64,000 bases of DNA from Thermomonas alba (GTDB taxonomy: Bacteria > Pseudomonadota > Gammaproteobacteria > Xanthomonadales > Xanthomonadaceae), in contig NZ_JAJOZU010000004.1 in NCBI RefSeq assembly GCF_022419205.1, positions 132,995-196,994 of the forward strand, read 5' to 3'. This document shows, piece by piece, positions 1 to 10,785 of this stretch. The number at the start of each line of letters is the position of its first letter. Position 1 is the stretch's first letter. A model generated the notes under the pieces. The model was not told the origin of the DNA. It made no database searches and worked only from the letters and a program-made list of their open reading frames with translations. A program made the position numbers and the translations under genes.

Positions 1-1551
1 ACGCCTAAGGTCATCGCGACCCTGCACGCGGGCGCACGCGCGTTGCGCGACGGCCGCCTACCGCAGGCACTCACCCTGCTCGACGACGCGCATCGACAGG
101 CGCCGCAGCATCCCGAGCCGCTGCGCTATCTGGCCTTGGCCCAACTGCAAGCCCGGCGCCCCCAGGCCGCCGCAGCCCTGCTGCGGCAGGCGCTGTGCCT
201 GGCGCCTGACGATGCCCTCCTGCACAGCGATCTGGCCGCCGCACTGGCCGCTGGCGGCGATGTCGAGGCCGCCCTCGCCGGCTGGCGACAGGCGGTGACG
301 CTGGACCCAGCGCTGATGAGTGCCTGGTTCAACCTCGGCCGCAACCTGCAGCAGCAGGGCGAGACCGCCGGCGCGATCGCCGCGCTGGAACGCGCCTGCA
401 CGCTGGCGCCGCAGGCGCTGCCGCCGCGGGTGCTGCTGGGGGATGCGCTGGTGCATGCCGGGCGCTTCGTCGAGGCCGCCGGCCACTACCGCGCCGCGCT
501 CGCCGTGCATCCAGCCTGCGGGGATGCCTGGCGCGGCCTGTCCAACATCAAGACCATGCCGCTGGATGAAGCCGACGCCGTCGCGCTGCGCGCGCAGCTG
601 GAGCGTGCCGATGCGGTCGCCAGCGATCGCATCGCCATGCTGTTCGCACTGGGCAAGCTGGAGGAGGATCGCGGCCACCACGCCGCGGCGCTGGCCGCCT
701 TCTCGGCCGCCAACGCCCTGCAGAAACAACTGACGCCGTGGAGCGCCGATGCCTTCCGCACCTATGTGCAGCAGGCGCTACGGCTCACCGCCGACCTTCC
801 CGCGCCGCTCGATCCGCGGCTGGGCGAGGAGGTCATCTTCATCGTCGGCCTGCCGCGCTCCGGCTCGACCCTGTTCGAGCAGATCTTGGCGTCGCATCCG
901 GAAGTCGAAGGCGCCAGCGAGCTGCCGGACCTCGGAATCGTGATCCAGCAAGAATCGCAGCGCCGCGGCGTGCCCTATCCGCACTGGATCGCGCAGGCCA
1001 GCGCCGAGGACTGGCATCGGCTGGGCCGCGAGTATCTCGCGCGGACCGCGCGCTGGCGCCAGCGGCGGCCGCGCCAGACCGACAAGCAGCCCGACAACTG
1101 GAAGCATGTGGGCATCCTGCGCGCCATGCTGCCCGGCGCGACCATCATCGAGACCCGCCGCGACCCGCTGGAAACCGCGTGGTCGTGCTTCAAACAGCAG
1201 TTCTACAGCCAGCCGCACTTCGCCAACGACATGGCCGACATCGCGCTGTACATGCAGGGCTGTACGCATGCGATGCAGCAGTGGCGCGCGCGCGACCCCA
1301 CCCATATTCATCTGCACGTGTACGAGGATCTGCTGGCGGCACCGGAGGCGCGCATCCGCGCCCTGCTCGCCGATTGCGGGCTGCCCTTCGACCCGGCCTG
1401 CCTGCAGTTCCACCGCGCCGAACGCAGCGTGCGCACCGCCAGCGCCGCCCAGGTGCGCCAGCCGCTGCGTACCGACACTGCCCGCGCGCTGGCCTACGGC
1501 CTGCTGCTGGAGCCGCTGCTGGCCCTGCTGCAAATGCCGCCGCCGCTGTAA
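1..1551 (+). CDS. TPR-repeat sulfotransferase family protein (5' partial)
   Basis: The reading frame is open from the first base, so the gene begins left of the window; a TTG at 43 is only an internal candidate. The first ~260 visible residues are alanine/leucine-rich helical repeats with the TPR pattern (for example AWFNLGRNLQQQGETAGAI). They are followed by a sulfotransferase domain with a PAPS-binding loop, LPRSGSTLFEQIL (about residue 283), and a downstream RRDPLETAWSCF segment matching the 3'-phosphate-binding region. Proteins of this architecture are common in Xanthomonadaceae; the sulfate acceptor is unknown. No signal peptide can be assessed because the N terminus is missing. It reads toward the asparaginase 22 bp downstream. 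Confidence 0.85.
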   Translation, partial: TPKVIATLHAGARALRDGRLPQALTLLDDAHRQAPQHPEPLRYLALAQLQARRPQAAAALLRQALCLAPDDALLHSDLAAALAAGGDVEAALAGWRQAVTLDPALMSAWFNLGRNLQQQGETAGAIAALERACTLAPQALPPRVLLGDALVHAGRFVEAAGHYRAALAVHPACGDAWRGLSNIKTMPLDEADAVALRAQLERADAVASDRIAMLFALGKLEEDRGHHAAALAAFSAANALQKQLTPWSADAFRTYVQQALRLTADLPAPLDPRLGEEVIFIVGLPRSGSTLFEQILASHPEVEGASELPDLGIVIQQESQRRGVPYPHWIAQASAEDWHRLGREYLARTARWRQRRPRQTDKQPDNWKHVGILRAMLPGATIIETRRDPLETAWSCFKQQFYSQPHFANDMADIALYMQGCTHAMQQWRARDPTHIHLHVYEDLLAAPEARIRALLADCGLPFDPACLQFHRAERSVRTASAAQVRQPLRTDTARALAYGLLLEPLLALLQMPPPL

Positions 1552-1572
1552 ACGCCCCGGTTTTCGGAGACA

Positions 1573-2070
1573 ATGGCAGACATGGACAATCTGCTCATCG
1601 TCACCACCGGCGGCACCATCGACAAGGTTTATTTCGACGCCAAGTCCGATTACCAGGTCGGCGAGCCGCAGATCGGCCGGATCCTGCAGGAACTGGGCGT
1701 GGCCTTCCACTTCCACGTCATTCCGCTGCTGCGCAAGGACTCGCTGGAGCTGACCGACGCCGATCGCCAGCTGCTGCGCGCCACCATCGCCGCGCAGAGT
1801 GAATCGCGCGTGCTGGTGACCCATGGCACCGACACCATGGTGCAAACCGCACGCATGCTGGCCGACATCCCGGGCAAGACCATCGTGCTGACCGGCGCGC
1901 TCAATCCGGCCCGCTTTCGCGGCTCGGACGCGGAGTTCAACATCGGCTGCGCGGTGGGGGCGGTACAGGTGCTGCCGCCAGGGGCGTACATCGCCATGAA
2001 CGGCCGCATCTGGGATCCGGCCCGGGTGCGCAAGAACGTCGAAGCCAACCGCTTCGAGGAAATCGACTAA
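1573..2070 (+). CDS. Short asparaginase-family protein (N-terminal domain only)
   Basis: 165 residues matching the N-terminal catalytic half of L-asparaginase I/II. It has the TTGGTIDK nucleophile motif near residue 12 and the second catalytic motif THGTDTM near residue 83. Full-length asparaginases have about 330 residues; this one stops after the RKNVEANRFEEID segment that ends the first domain. Similar half-size proteins exist in other gammaproteobacteria, so this looks like a genuine short family and not a broken gene: there is no frameshift and no second half downstream. Whether it hydrolyses asparagine or another amide is not shown. It lies 22 bp after the sulfotransferase and may share its transcript. 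Confidence 0.8.
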   Translation: MADMDNLLIVTTGGTIDKVYFDAKSDYQVGEPQIGRILQELGVAFHFHVIPLLRKDSLELTDADRQLLRATIAAQSESRVLVTHGTDTMVQTARMLADIPGKTIVLTGALNPARFRGSDAEFNIGCAVGAVQVLPPGAYIAMNGRIWDPARVRKNVEANRFEEID

Positions 2071-2134
2071 GCGCTCGCCCCGGCCGCGCACCCGCCGCGC
2101 GAATCGGCGCCTGCCAGACGTCCTGCGCACCCAC

Positions 2135-2164
2135 AAAAAACGACCCCGGCCGGAGCCGGGGTCG
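2135..2164 (-). terminator. Rho-independent terminator of the M4 protease gene
   Basis: Perfect 10-bp stem (2141-2150 with 2155-2164) and a CGGA loop. On the minus strand it is followed by six T residues (2140-2135). It lies 27 bp past the protease stop codon. It could also stop plus-strand transcription from the asparaginase, but there is no T-run on that side. Confidence 0.85.
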
Positions 2165-2191
2165 GGATGATGCGCCGGAAGCCCGGACGGA

Positions 2192-4832
<2,641 letters not shown>

Positions 4833-5387
4833 TCACAGCATCCCGGTCTCGAGCTTGGCCACGTCGGACATCATGGTCTGGTTCCACGGCGGGTCGAACA
4901 CCAGCTCGATGTCGGTCTCGGTGACGGTGGGAATCTGCAGCAGCTTGCTGCGCACATCATCGACCAGGATCTCACCCATGCCGCAGCCCGGCGCTGTCAG
5001 CGTCATCCGCACCCGCACCCCGCGCCCCTCGCCATTCTCCGGCCGGTAGAGTTCGGCCAGATACACCAGCCCCAGTTCGACGATATTGACCGGGATCTCG
5101 GGGTCGAAACAGGTGCGCAGCTGCTCCCACACCAGCCGCTCCACGTCTTCGTCGGTGGCCCCTTCCGGCAGCGTCAACGGTTCGGCGGGCGGCTTGCCGA
5201 TGGCATCGCCGTCCTTGCCGGCGATCCGCATCAGGTTGCCCTCCACGAACACCGTCCAGCTTCCGCCCAGGGCCTGGGTGATATAGCCCACGGTGCCGGC
5301 CGGCAGGGTCACCTCATCGCCTTGCGGCACCAGCACGGCGGCGCAATCACGCTCGAAACGGACGGGTTCGCTGCTGCGGGAATACAT
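4833..5387 (-). CDS. sufT: SufT-family Fe-S cluster assembly protein (DUF59/MIP18 domain)
   Basis: 184 residues from the ATG at 5387 (MYSRSSEPVRFERDC); an in-frame start 17 codons upstream exists, but the family usually begins here. The N-terminal ~85 residues are the beta-rich extension typical of SufT. The rest is a DUF59 domain with DPEIPVNIVELGLVY, the conserved TLTAPGCGMGE cysteine loop and the DPPWNQTMMS tail. The family helps mature Fe-S proteins and is often found with suf genes. Here it stands alone, between the protease upstream region and a divergent small membrane protein. Confidence 0.85.
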   Translation of the reverse strand: MYSRSSEPVRFERDCAAVLVPQGDEVTLPAGTVGYITQALGGSWTVFVEGNLMRIAGKDGDAIGKPPAEPLTLPEGATDEDVERLVWEQLRTCFDPEIPVNIVELGLVYLAELYRPENGEGRGVRVRMTLTAPGCGMGEILVDDVRSKLLQIPTVTETDIELVFDPPWNQTMMSDVAKLETGML

Positions 5388-5499
5388 GAATGAATAGGCG
5401 GAGCGGGAATGGAGGAATCCGTACCATTCTAGTCCCAATCCGATTGCCGGTGGTGACGGGCAATGGGATCATGCGCGGCCCTGCGCCCGGTTCGCCGTC

Positions 5500-5940
5500 A
5501 TGCCCCTCACCGCAACGCATCCTCGCTGGTACGCCCTGCCCCTGCTCGCGCTGGGCGCCGCCGGCTTTGCCGCGGCCTGGATGCTGCTGGCGCTGGCGCT
5601 GGATCGGCAGTGCGCCTGGCTGGCGCCGCTGGCGGCGCTGGACATGCTGCTGCTGCTGCGCATGGCCCACTGGCCAGCGGGCCGCGCGCGCGCCGCTTGG
5701 GCAGCCGCGACTACGGCGCTGGTGATCGTCGCCGCCAACTTTCTGATCATTGCCGGGCAGGTCGGCAAAAACTTCGGCCTGCGCCCGTGGGAGTCGGCTC
5801 GCCTGATCGGGCCGCACTACGCCTGGCTGCTGGCCGAGCTGGCGCTCGACCGGATCGATCTGGCGCTGTTTGCGCTCGGGCTGCTGATCGCGCTGTGGGC
5901 CGGGCTCAGTGGCCGCCGTCCAGCGCCTTCAGCTCGCTGA
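5500..5940 (+). CDS. Small hypothetical inner-membrane protein
   Basis: 146 residues, strongly hydrophobic, with about four predicted helices (roughly 10-35, 37-55, 66-90, 108-135) and a short positively charged C terminus (SGRRPAPSAR). I recognise no family motif. It converges on pntB, and the last 35 bp of the two genes overlap tail to tail. No clear ribosome-binding site precedes the ATG. The divergent gene is sufT, so the 112-bp gap between them probably holds promoters for both. Confidence 0.55.
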   Translation: MPLTATHPRWYALPLLALGAAGFAAAWMLLALALDRQCAWLAPLAALDMLLLLRMAHWPAGRARAAWAAATTALVIVAANFLIIAGQVGKNFGLRPWESARLIGPHYAWLLAELALDRIDLALFALGLLIALWAGLSGRRPAPSAR

Positions 5941-7339
5941 CCAGCGCATTGGCCATCTCCGCGCCGTCGCCGTACAGCATGCGCGTGTTGTCGGCATAGA
6001 ACAGCGCGTTCTCGATCCCGGCAAAACCCGTGCCCTTGCCACGCTTGATCACGATGACGTTCTTCGCGCTGACCACGTCCAGGATCGGCATGCCGTAGAT
6101 CGGGCTGGACGGGTCGGTCTTGGCCACCGGATTGACCACATCGTTGGCGCCGATCACCAGCGCCACGTCGGTGTTGGGGAACTCCGGGTTGATGTCGTCC
6201 ATGTCCGCGATCAGGTCATACGGCACCCCGGCCTCGGCCAGCAGCACGTTCATGTGCCCCGGCATGCGCCCGGCCACCGGGTGGATCGCGAACTTCACCT
6301 TCACCCCGCGCGCGAGCAGGCGCTGGGTCAGCTCCCAGATCTTGTGCTGCGCCTGCGCCACCGCCATGCCGTAGCCGGGCACGATCACCACGCGCTCGGC
6401 ATAGGCCATCATCGCCGCGACATCCGCCGGCTCGATCGGCTTCATGCTGCCCGCGATCGCCTGCCCGCCGGAGGCCGCGCCGCCGAAGTTGGAGAACAGC
6501 ACGTTCTTGATCGAACGGTTCATCGCCTTGGCCATCAGCCGCGTCAGCAGCAGGCCGGCCGCGCCGACCATGGTGCCGGCGATGATCAGCGCATCGATCC
6601 CGAGCACATAGCCTTCGAACGCCACCGCCAGGCCGGTGAACGCGTTGTAGAGCGAGATCACCACCGGCATGTCGGCGCCGCCGATCGGCAGCGTCATCAG
6701 CACGCCCAGCGCGAGTGCCAGCACGAAGAACGCGATGATGACCGGCAACGACATCGTCCACACCGCGGCCACCCCCAGCGCCAGAGTGGCCAGCGCGACC
6801 AGCGCATTGAACCACTGCTGGCCCGGGAAGGTGTAGCGCTTGTCCATGCGTCCGTCGAGCTTGGCCCAGGCGATCACCGAACCGGACAGCGACACTGCAC
6901 CGATCAAACCGCCGAGCGCGGCCAGCCCGAACTTGAGCGCGAACGGCCACGTCGGTTCGCCCGCAATGCCGGCCATCGCAACCGCCAGCCCGGCCATCGA
7001 CGATGAGGCAAAACCGATCAGTTCAACCGCACCGATGGCGGCTGCGCTGCCGCCGCCCATGCCGTTGAACAGGGCGACCATCTGCGGCATGTCGGTGATC
7101 GCCACCCTCTTGCCCCAGGCCCAGTTCAGCGCGACTCCGAGCGCGATGGCCACCGCCATCAGCGCCAGGTTGTGCATCCCCGGCAGGAAGAAGGTGGCGA
7201 AGGTCGCCAGCAGCATGCCCACGCCCGCCCACTGGATGCCGCTGCGCGCGGTCTTGGGACTGGCCATGCGCTGCAGGCCAAGCAAGAACAGGGTGGCGGC
7301 GACGAAATAGCTCAGCTTGATCAGGGTGAGGACGCTCAC
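5906..7339 (-). CDS. pntB: NAD(P) transhydrogenase subunit beta
   Basis: 477 residues; membrane-embedded and NADP(H)-binding subunit of the proton-translocating transhydrogenase, which uses the proton gradient to make NADPH from NADH. The N-terminal ~300 residues hold eight or nine hydrophobic helices. The C-terminal ~170 residues form the NADP-binding domain with VPGYGMAVAQAQH and VALVIGANDVVNP. The start is a GTG whose GTGA overlaps the TGA stop of pntA2 (7336-7339), so the two are translationally coupled. The expected upstream partner pntA1 is not adjacent: it lies about 2 kb away beyond an inserted plus-strand block. Confidence 0.95.
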   Translation of the reverse strand: MSVLTLIKLSYFVAATLFLLGLQRMASPKTARSGIQWAGVGMLLATFATFFLPGMHNLALMAVAIALGVALNWAWGKRVAITDMPQMVALFNGMGGGSAAAIGAVELIGFASSSMAGLAVAMAGIAGEPTWPFALKFGLAALGGLIGAVSLSGSVIAWAKLDGRMDKRYTFPGQQWFNALVALATLALGVAAVWTMSLPVIIAFFVLALALGVLMTLPIGGADMPVVISLYNAFTGLAVAFEGYVLGIDALIIAGTMVGAAGLLLTRLMAKAMNRSIKNVLFSNFGGAASGGQAIAGSMKPIEPADVAAMMAYAERVVIVPGYGMAVAQAQHKIWELTQRLLARGVKVKFAIHPVAGRMPGHMNVLLAEAGVPYDLIADMDDINPEFPNTDVALVIGANDVVNPVAKTDPSSPIYGMPILDVVSAKNVIVIKRGKGTGFAGIENALFYADNTRMLYGDGAEMANALVSELKALDGGH

Positions 7340-7632
7340 TTGCCACCCTCCTGCTTGCTGGACTTGAACATCTCCAGCATGCGCTCGGTCACCACGTAGC
7401 CGCCGGCGGCGTTGCCCGCGCCGAGCAGCACGGCGATGAAGCCGAGCGCCTGCGCGAGCGGGGTGTCGGCGTGCCCGAGCACCACCATCGCGCCAATCAG
7501 CACGATGCCGTGGATGAAGTTGGAGCCGGACATCAGCGGTGTGTGCAGGATCACCGGCACCCGGCTGATGATGACGTGCCCGGCGATCGCCGCCAGCATG
7601 AAGATGTACAGCGCCACGAATCCGTCGCCCAT
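7336..7632 (-). CDS. pntA2: NAD(P) transhydrogenase alpha subunit, part 2 (membrane domain)
   Basis: 98 residues with three hydrophobic helices, including SRVPVILHTPLMSGSNFIHG, the signature of the membrane part of PntA in species where alpha is split into two polypeptides. The ATG at 7632 is preceded on the minus strand by AAGGTGGAGGG, a good ribosome-binding site. It overlaps pntB by GTGA. With PntA1 and PntB it forms the three-subunit enzyme. Its promoter must lie in the 177-bp gap before the divergent repeat-protein gene, because pntA1 no longer directly precedes it. Confidence 0.92.
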   Translation of the reverse strand: MGDGFVALYIFMLAAIAGHVIISRVPVILHTPLMSGSNFIHGIVLIGAMVVLGHADTPLAQALGFIAVLLGAGNAAGGYVVTERMLEMFKSSKQEGGK

Positions 7633-7809
7633 CGACCGCCCTCCACCTTCCCCGAAACCATGCAAGGCAAACAGGGGTTGCCTGCTCCTTGCCGCATCAT
7701 AACGACAACTGAATCCTGCCATCGCCAGGCGCGGGGCTGTCAACCACCCGCGAGCACGCGCGTTCTGCTGGGCACGCCGCAACCCATTTCCCACTTCCAA
7801 GGAGGCCAT

Positions 7810-8142
7810 ATGGCACGCGCAACACTCATCGGACTGGTCGCACTGCTTTGCATCGGCGGCGGCGCAGCGGCACAAGATCGTGGAGATCGCATCGATCAAC
7901 GCATGGATGCGCGTGGCGAACGGATCGAGCAACGCCTGGACACACGTGGTGACCGCATCGAGCAGCGCTACGACCGCCGCGCGGACATCGCGAACCAGCA
8001 CGGTCATCCGCAACTGGCCTCCAGGCTGGAGCGCCGGGGCGATCGCATCGACACACGGCTGGATCGCCGGGGAGAACTTGCCGAGTCCCGCTGGGACCGT
8101 CGCGGCGACCGCATCGACCGCCGCCTCGACCGTCGCCACTGA
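7810..8142 (+). CDS. Secreted hendecad-repeat Arg/Asp-rich protein, function unknown
   Basis: 110 residues. A signal peptide (ATLIGLVALLCIGGGAAAQ) is followed by about seven copies of an 11-residue unit of the form RGDRIDQRLDR, interrupted once by a less regular stretch around NQHGHPQLASR. Charged residues dominate, with hydrophobic I/L/M/W/Y at fixed spacing, as expected of a right-handed (hendecad) coiled coil in the periplasm or outside the cell. A strong AAGGAGG lies 5 bp before the ATG. It stands directly upstream of an ECF sigma factor gene on the same strand (23 bp gap), which suggests it belongs to the same regulatory unit. I know no assigned function. Confidence 0.75.
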   Translation: MARATLIGLVALLCIGGGAAAQDRGDRIDQRMDARGERIEQRLDTRGDRIEQRYDRRADIANQHGHPQLASRLERRGDRIDTRLDRRGELAESRWDRRGDRIDRRLDRRH

Positions 8143-8165
8143 GGCATGCAGGCAGCCACTAAGCT

Positions 8166-8735
8166 ATGTTGGTGAGCACCTCGCCCCTGCCATCGACATC
8201 CCAGGCGCAAGCAGATCGCGCCGGGCACACCCTCGAACAGTTCCTGGCCGGGATCGAAGCACGCGCCTTCCGTTTCGCCGAGCTGGCTTTGCGCCAGCGC
8301 GAGGACGCGCTCGACGCGGTGCAGGATGCGATGCTGAAGATGCTCGCCTACCGTCAGCACCCGCCGGAAGAGTGGCCCCCGCTGTTCTGGAGCATTCTGC
8401 GCAACCGCATCACCGACATGCAGCGGCGCGGGCTATTCCGCCTGCGCTGGCTGCTGCCGGGCAGCAGCGACCGCGACGGCGAGACGATCGACTGGGCTGA
8501 CGACGCCACCCCGGATCCATCTCGCCAGCACGATGGCCACGAAGCCTGGACGCGCATCGCCTCCGTCCTACGCGATCTGCCAGCACGCCAACGCGAAGCC
8601 TTCACCCTACGCGTACTGGAGGAACTCGACGTGGCCGATACCGCGCGCATCATGGGCTGCAGCGAAGGCTCGGTGAAGACCCACCTGTCGCGCGCGCGCG
8701 CCGCGCTGCAAGCGCAACTGGAGGATTTCCGATGA
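8166..8735 (+). CDS. RNA polymerase sigma factor, ECF (sigma-70 family)
   Basis: 189 residues with the two domains of an ECF sigma factor. Region 2 lies at about 20-90 (EDALDAVQDAMLKMLAYR, then the RNRITDMQRR -10 recognition helix). Region 4 lies at about 125-185 and contains LPARQREAFTLRVLEELDVADTARIMGCSEGSVKTHLSRAR split across its helix-turn-helix. The stop codon overlaps the next gene by ATGA, the usual arrangement with a cognate regulator. No ribosome-binding site is obvious. The controlled regulon is unknown; the secreted repeat protein just upstream is a natural candidate target. Confidence 0.88.
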   Translation: MLVSTSPLPSTSQAQADRAGHTLEQFLAGIEARAFRFAELALRQREDALDAVQDAMLKMLAYRQHPPEEWPPLFWSILRNRITDMQRRGLFRLRWLLPGSSDRDGETIDWADDATPDPSRQHDGHEAWTRIASVLRDLPARQREAFTLRVLEELDVADTARIMGCSEGSVKTHLSRARAALQAQLEDFR

Positions 8736-9148
8736 ATCACCCGAACGAATCCGCCACCCGTCGCGATCTGCGATTCGATGCCCTGATCCGCGCCTACCAT
8801 GCCGAATCCTTGTGCCGGCTTTCGCCGCGCGTTGCGGCGCAGCTGGCGCAACGCCGCAACGCCGCCCTGCGCGGACAGTCCTCCGCCAAAACCAGCTGCG
8901 TGCTCAGCCGCCGGCAGATGCTCGCCACCGGGCTGGCGGCCGTCTGCGCGCTGGCGTTGGGGCTGCGCTTCATGCCGACCCAACCGCAGGTCGCGCCCGC
9001 CGATTCGGCGACGATGGCCGCCGCCACGACCACCCTCGATCCAGCCCATGACCACGCTTCGCAAGCGCTGGCCACCGCGTTGGATGAAGACCCTGATTTC
9101 TATGCTTGGCTGGGCTCTGCCGACGCCCGCCAGGTCGCCCTGGAGTAA
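8732..9148 (+). CDS. Single-pass membrane protein, probable anti-sigma-type regulator
   Basis: 138 residues. There is a charged cytoplasmic N-terminal part of about 60 residues, then one transmembrane segment (LATGLAAVCALALGLRFM, about residues 67-85) and a short periplasmic tail ending DEDPDFYAWLGSADARQVALE. It overlaps the sigma factor by ATGA and is followed 4 bp later by a DUF3106 gene. Position and topology suggest an anti-sigma factor, but the classical zinc-binding ZAS motif (HxxxCxxC) is absent, so the assignment is by context only. Similar sigma / small membrane protein / DUF3106 trios occur in other Xanthomonadaceae. Confidence 0.65.
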   Translation: MNHPNESATRRDLRFDALIRAYHAESLCRLSPRVAAQLAQRRNAALRGQSSAKTSCVLSRRQMLATGLAAVCALALGLRFMPTQPQVAPADSATMAAATTTLDPAHDHASQALATALDEDPDFYAWLGSADARQVALE

Positions 9149-9152
9149 GCCC

Positions 9153-9602
9153 ATGAACCACCGCATCCCCGCCACAGTCTCCCTCGCCGTGCTGCTGACG
9201 CTGCCGCCGCTGCTGGCTTGTGCCCAGCAAGCCGCGCCCGCCACTGCGACCTCCTATCCAGAATGGGACAAACTGAGCGCCGCGCAGCGCGAGCTATTGA
9301 TCGCGCCGCTGCGCGAACGCTGGAATGCCAATCCCGAAGAGCGCCCGCGCCTGCTGGAGCGCGCCCAACGCTGGCAGCAGATGCCAAAGGCGCAGCGCAT
9401 GCGCGCACGCGAGGGATTGCAGCGCTGGGATGCGATGTCGCCGCAGCAGCGCGAACAGGCGCGCGCGCTGTTCCACGCACTGCGCGGCATGGACAAGGAC
9501 GCCCGCCGCGCATTCCTGGACCAGTGGCAGCAGATGTCGCCGCAACAGCGGGCAGACTGGGCCAAGGCGCACCCGGCACCGCCCCGCCCGGACGGCCCTT
9601 GA
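9153..9602 (+). CDS. DUF3106-domain exported protein
   Basis: 149 residues with a signal peptide (VSLAVLLTLPPLLACAQQA). The mature part is made of repeated short helices with the recurring motif W-x-x-MSPQQR (seen at WDAMSPQQREQ and WQQMSPQQRAD) and related WDKLSAAQRELL and WQQMPKAQRMR units, the hallmark of DUF3106. The fold resembles other small periplasmic helical sensors, but no function is established. It is the third gene of the ECF sigma operon and could be the periplasmic part of the signal path. It converges on pntA1, with only 13 bp between the stops. Confidence 0.8.
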   Translation: MNHRIPATVSLAVLLTLPPLLACAQQAAPATATSYPEWDKLSAAQRELLIAPLRERWNANPEERPRLLERAQRWQQMPKAQRMRAREGLQRWDAMSPQQREQARALFHALRGMDKDARRAFLDQWQQMSPQQRADWAKAHPAPPRPDGP

Positions 9603-9615
9603 GAAGGCCGCAGGC

Positions 9616-10710
9616 TCAGACTGCAGGCGCCCCGCGCTCGGGCCAGACCGTCTTCGCCAGCAGCTCGTCGTTCCAATCGAACTTCAGCGCGCCGTCCTTG
9701 AGCAACAGCATGGCGAAGTTGTAAAGGTTGCGCGCATACATCTCGCTGGCATGACGCGCGCCCAGTGACGGCAGATTGCGCGGTCCGGCGATGGTCACGC
9801 CGGCGCTGACGATGGTCTGCCCGGGCTGGGTGAGCTCACAGTTGCCGCCGCTCTCGGCAGCCAGGTCCACGATCACGCTACCAGCCGCCATGCCCGCCAC
9901 CATCGCCGCGCTGATGATCTTCGGCGCCGGCCGCCCCGGCACTGCCGCAGTGCACACGATCACGTCGATACCCTGCAGATGCGCGGCCAGACGCTGCTGC
10001 TGCAGCGCGCGCTCCTCGTCGGTCAGCGGCCGCGCATAGCCACCTTCACCCACGGCCGATACGCCCAGATCCAGGAAGCGCCCGCCCAGGGACTCGATCT
10101 GTTCGCGCGTCTCCGGGCGCACGTCGAAGCCTTCCACCTGCGCGCCGAGGCGCTTGGCGGTCGCGATCGCCTGCAACCCGGCGACACCGGCGCCGATCAC
10201 CAGCACCTTCGACGGGCGGATGGTGCCGGCCGCAGTGGTGAGCATCGGAAAGAACCGCGGCGCCAGTTCGGCGGCGATCAGCATCGCCTTGTAGCCGGCC
10301 ATGCCCGCCTGCGAGCTGAGCACGTCCATCGCCTGCGCGCGGGTAGTGCGCGGCAGGCGCTCCAGGGGAAACGCGACGATGCCGCGATCCTGCAAGGCCT
10401 GCGCGCGCGCCGGATCGGCCTGCGGATGCAGCATGCCGATCAACACCGCGCCTGGCTTCATGGCCACGAGAGCCTCCAGCGGCGGCGGTTGCACGCACAG
10501 CACCATGTCGGCCTCGGTGAGGGCTTGCTCGCGCAGCTCGGCGCCGGCCTGGACATAGTCTGCATCCGCAAAGTAGGCGCCTTCGCCGCTGCCTGGCTGG
10601 ACATGCACCTGCACGCCGGCGCGCCGCAGCTTCGCGCAGGTTTCCGGAGTCAATGCCACCCGCCGCTCGCCGCCCGCCGCCTCGCGCGCCACACCCACGA
10701 TCACCGCCAT
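9616..10710 (-). CDS. pntA1: NAD(P) transhydrogenase alpha subunit, part 1 (NAD-binding)
   Basis: 364 residues; soluble NAD(H)-binding domain of the transhydrogenase, related to alanine dehydrogenase. Visible features are RRVALTPETCAKL at the N terminus, the conserved MDVLSSQAGMAGYKA, the dinucleotide-binding VLVIGAGVAGLQAIA, and GARHASEMYARNLYNF near the end. The ATG at 10710 (MAVIVGVAREAAGG) matches the family start. It ends at AKTVWPERGAPAV without the transmembrane part, which is supplied by pntA2. The usual pntA1-pntA2-pntB order is interrupted here by the sigma-factor block on the other strand. Confidence 0.94.
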   Translation of the reverse strand: MAVIVGVAREAAGGERRVALTPETCAKLRRAGVQVHVQPGSGEGAYFADADYVQAGAELREQALTEADMVLCVQPPPLEALVAMKPGAVLIGMLHPQADPARAQALQDRGIVAFPLERLPRTTRAQAMDVLSSQAGMAGYKAMLIAAELAPRFFPMLTTAAGTIRPSKVLVIGAGVAGLQAIATAKRLGAQVEGFDVRPETREQIESLGGRFLDLGVSAVGEGGYARPLTDEERALQQQRLAAHLQGIDVIVCTAAVPGRPAPKIISAAMVAGMAAGSVIVDLAAESGGNCELTQPGQTIVSAGVTIAGPRNLPSLGARHASEMYARNLYNFAMLLLKDGALKFDWNDELLAKTVWPERGAPAV

Positions 10711-10785
10711 CGCCTGCTCCGCATCGGTTCTGGGATGCCGCATCCTACCGCTACCATGGGCACTTCCCGCAAGCACGCTGCCACG

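Noticed and set aside
1573-2070. Asparaginase as a truncated pseudogene
   Set aside because: No frameshift, no second half downstream, both active-site motifs intact, and the same short form is known in other gammaproteobacteria.
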